A stretch of 31,591 bases of DNA. Source: Prevotella sp. UBA4339 (lineage in GTDB: Bacteria > Bacteroidota > Bacteroidia > Bacteroidales > Bacteroidaceae). Within the stretch, counting starts at the first letter, position 1. Each line of letters opens with the position of its first letter. Below, one piece after another: positions 31,335 through 31,591 of this stretch. Where the stretch lies: the NCBI GenBank assembly GCA_002393725.1, contig DGTJ01000008.1, positions 1-31,591 on the forward strand, read 5' to 3'. Under the pieces are notes generated by a model. That model was not told the origin of the DNA. It searched no databases and worked only from the letters and a program-made list of their open reading frames with translations. Position numbers and translations under genes: made by a program.

Positions 31335-31591
31335 TTACTTAACCTCGATGGTGACGCAACGGTTCTTGTAAGCGGGCTTACCGAAGTTGTCAACACCACC
31401 ATTGGCCTTGCACTCGATGTTGCTCTCAGCAACGCCAGCCTTCTTGAGGAGGTCGACAACAGCCTTGGCACGCTTCTCGGAGAGAGCCTGGTTGGTCTTG
31501 ACGGAACCGGTGGCCTTGTCGGCGTAACCGTTAACCTCAACCTTGGTGTCGGCGGTGGCGATGTTGTTGGTGAAGTACTCGAGGTGAGCCT
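31335..31591 (-). CDS. OmpA-family outer membrane protein, C-terminal part (5' end outside window)
   Basis: The frame is open to the window edge and encodes 84 residues before TAA at 31337-31335. It carries the OmpA/MotB peptidoglycan-binding signature: VNGYADKATGS, NQALSEKRAKAVVDLLKKAGV and the closing NRCVTIEVK. The family anchors the outer membrane to peptidoglycan in the periplasm. Only the C-terminal part is present, so a beta-barrel or other N-terminal domain cannot be judged. Codons are the restricted set of a highly expressed gene. It lies right of the composition break, so it may not belong to the same genome as the left 29 kb. Confidence 0.88.
   Translation of the reverse strand, partial: AHLEYFTNNIATADTKVEVNGYADKATGSVKTNQALSEKRAKAVVDLLKKAGVAESNIECKANGGVDNFGKPAYKNRCVTIEVK

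Noticed and set aside
31259..31540. A 93-codon minus-strand frame in another phase over the OmpA-like gene
   Set aside because: The neighbouring phase encodes an unmistakable OmpA C-terminal domain; this frame is Arg/Pro/Thr-rich noise.

Overview
This window looks like chromosomal DNA of a Bacteroidales bacterium, most likely Prevotellaceae. Three things suggest this. About fifteen upstream regions carry the Bacteroidetes sigma-70 signature (-7 box TAnnTTTG, often with TTG or TTTG 19-20 bases upstream). The gene set fits: a DAHP synthase/chorismate mutase fusion, PyrK/PyrD type 1B, a C4 zinc-ribbon coiled-coil protein next to Nif3, and exported lipoprotein peptidases. One exported enzyme ends in a tail resembling a type IX sorting signal. 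The genus is inference. I found no tRNA, rRNA, CRISPR array, insertion sequence or phage module.

Layout, left to right. Bases 1-336 are non-coding, with a promoter and the terminator of the first operon. Bases 337-7310 (minus strand) are one aromatic amino acid operon: promoter, leader peptide and attenuator, then pheA, an aminotransferase, DAHP synthase/chorismate mutase and tyrA, followed by two exported hydrolases, the first of which overlaps tyrA. Next come an HD-domain phosphohydrolase (-), a divergent TSCPD protein/Nudix pair (+), and a minus-strand run of exported C1 peptidase, M3 peptidase lipoprotein, free methionine sulfoxide reductase and an SDR oxidoreductase. Bases 13808-17058 (+) are clpS-clpA-aat, a complete bacterial N-degron pathway in one tight operon. 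Then follow an M48 protease lipoprotein and a small exported protein (-), slyD-aroC (+), a probable small RNA (+), pyrK-pyrD and an XRE regulator (-), and about 780 bases of AT-rich DNA with no convincing gene. The right part holds holA (-), a small HsdR-N-like nuclease-fold protein (+), nif3 and the zinc-ribbon protein (-), a fetAB-type ABC exporter (-), and a putrescine pathway block (+). The window ends in the 3' part of an OmpA-family gene (-).

The best regulatory system is the attenuator in front of pheA. A 25-codon leader peptide has five Tyr and three Phe codons packed into nine positions. It is followed by two mutually exclusive hairpins, one of them a terminator. The sensed amino acids match the two products of the operon.

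The main caution concerns the right end. Base composition becomes clearly more GC-rich part-way through the carbamoylputrescine amidase gene (about 29.8 kb). That gene lies between two divergent agmatine deiminase genes. Either a foreign segment joined there, or two genomes were joined by the assembler in a conserved stretch. Annotations right of 29.8 kb should be used with that in mind.
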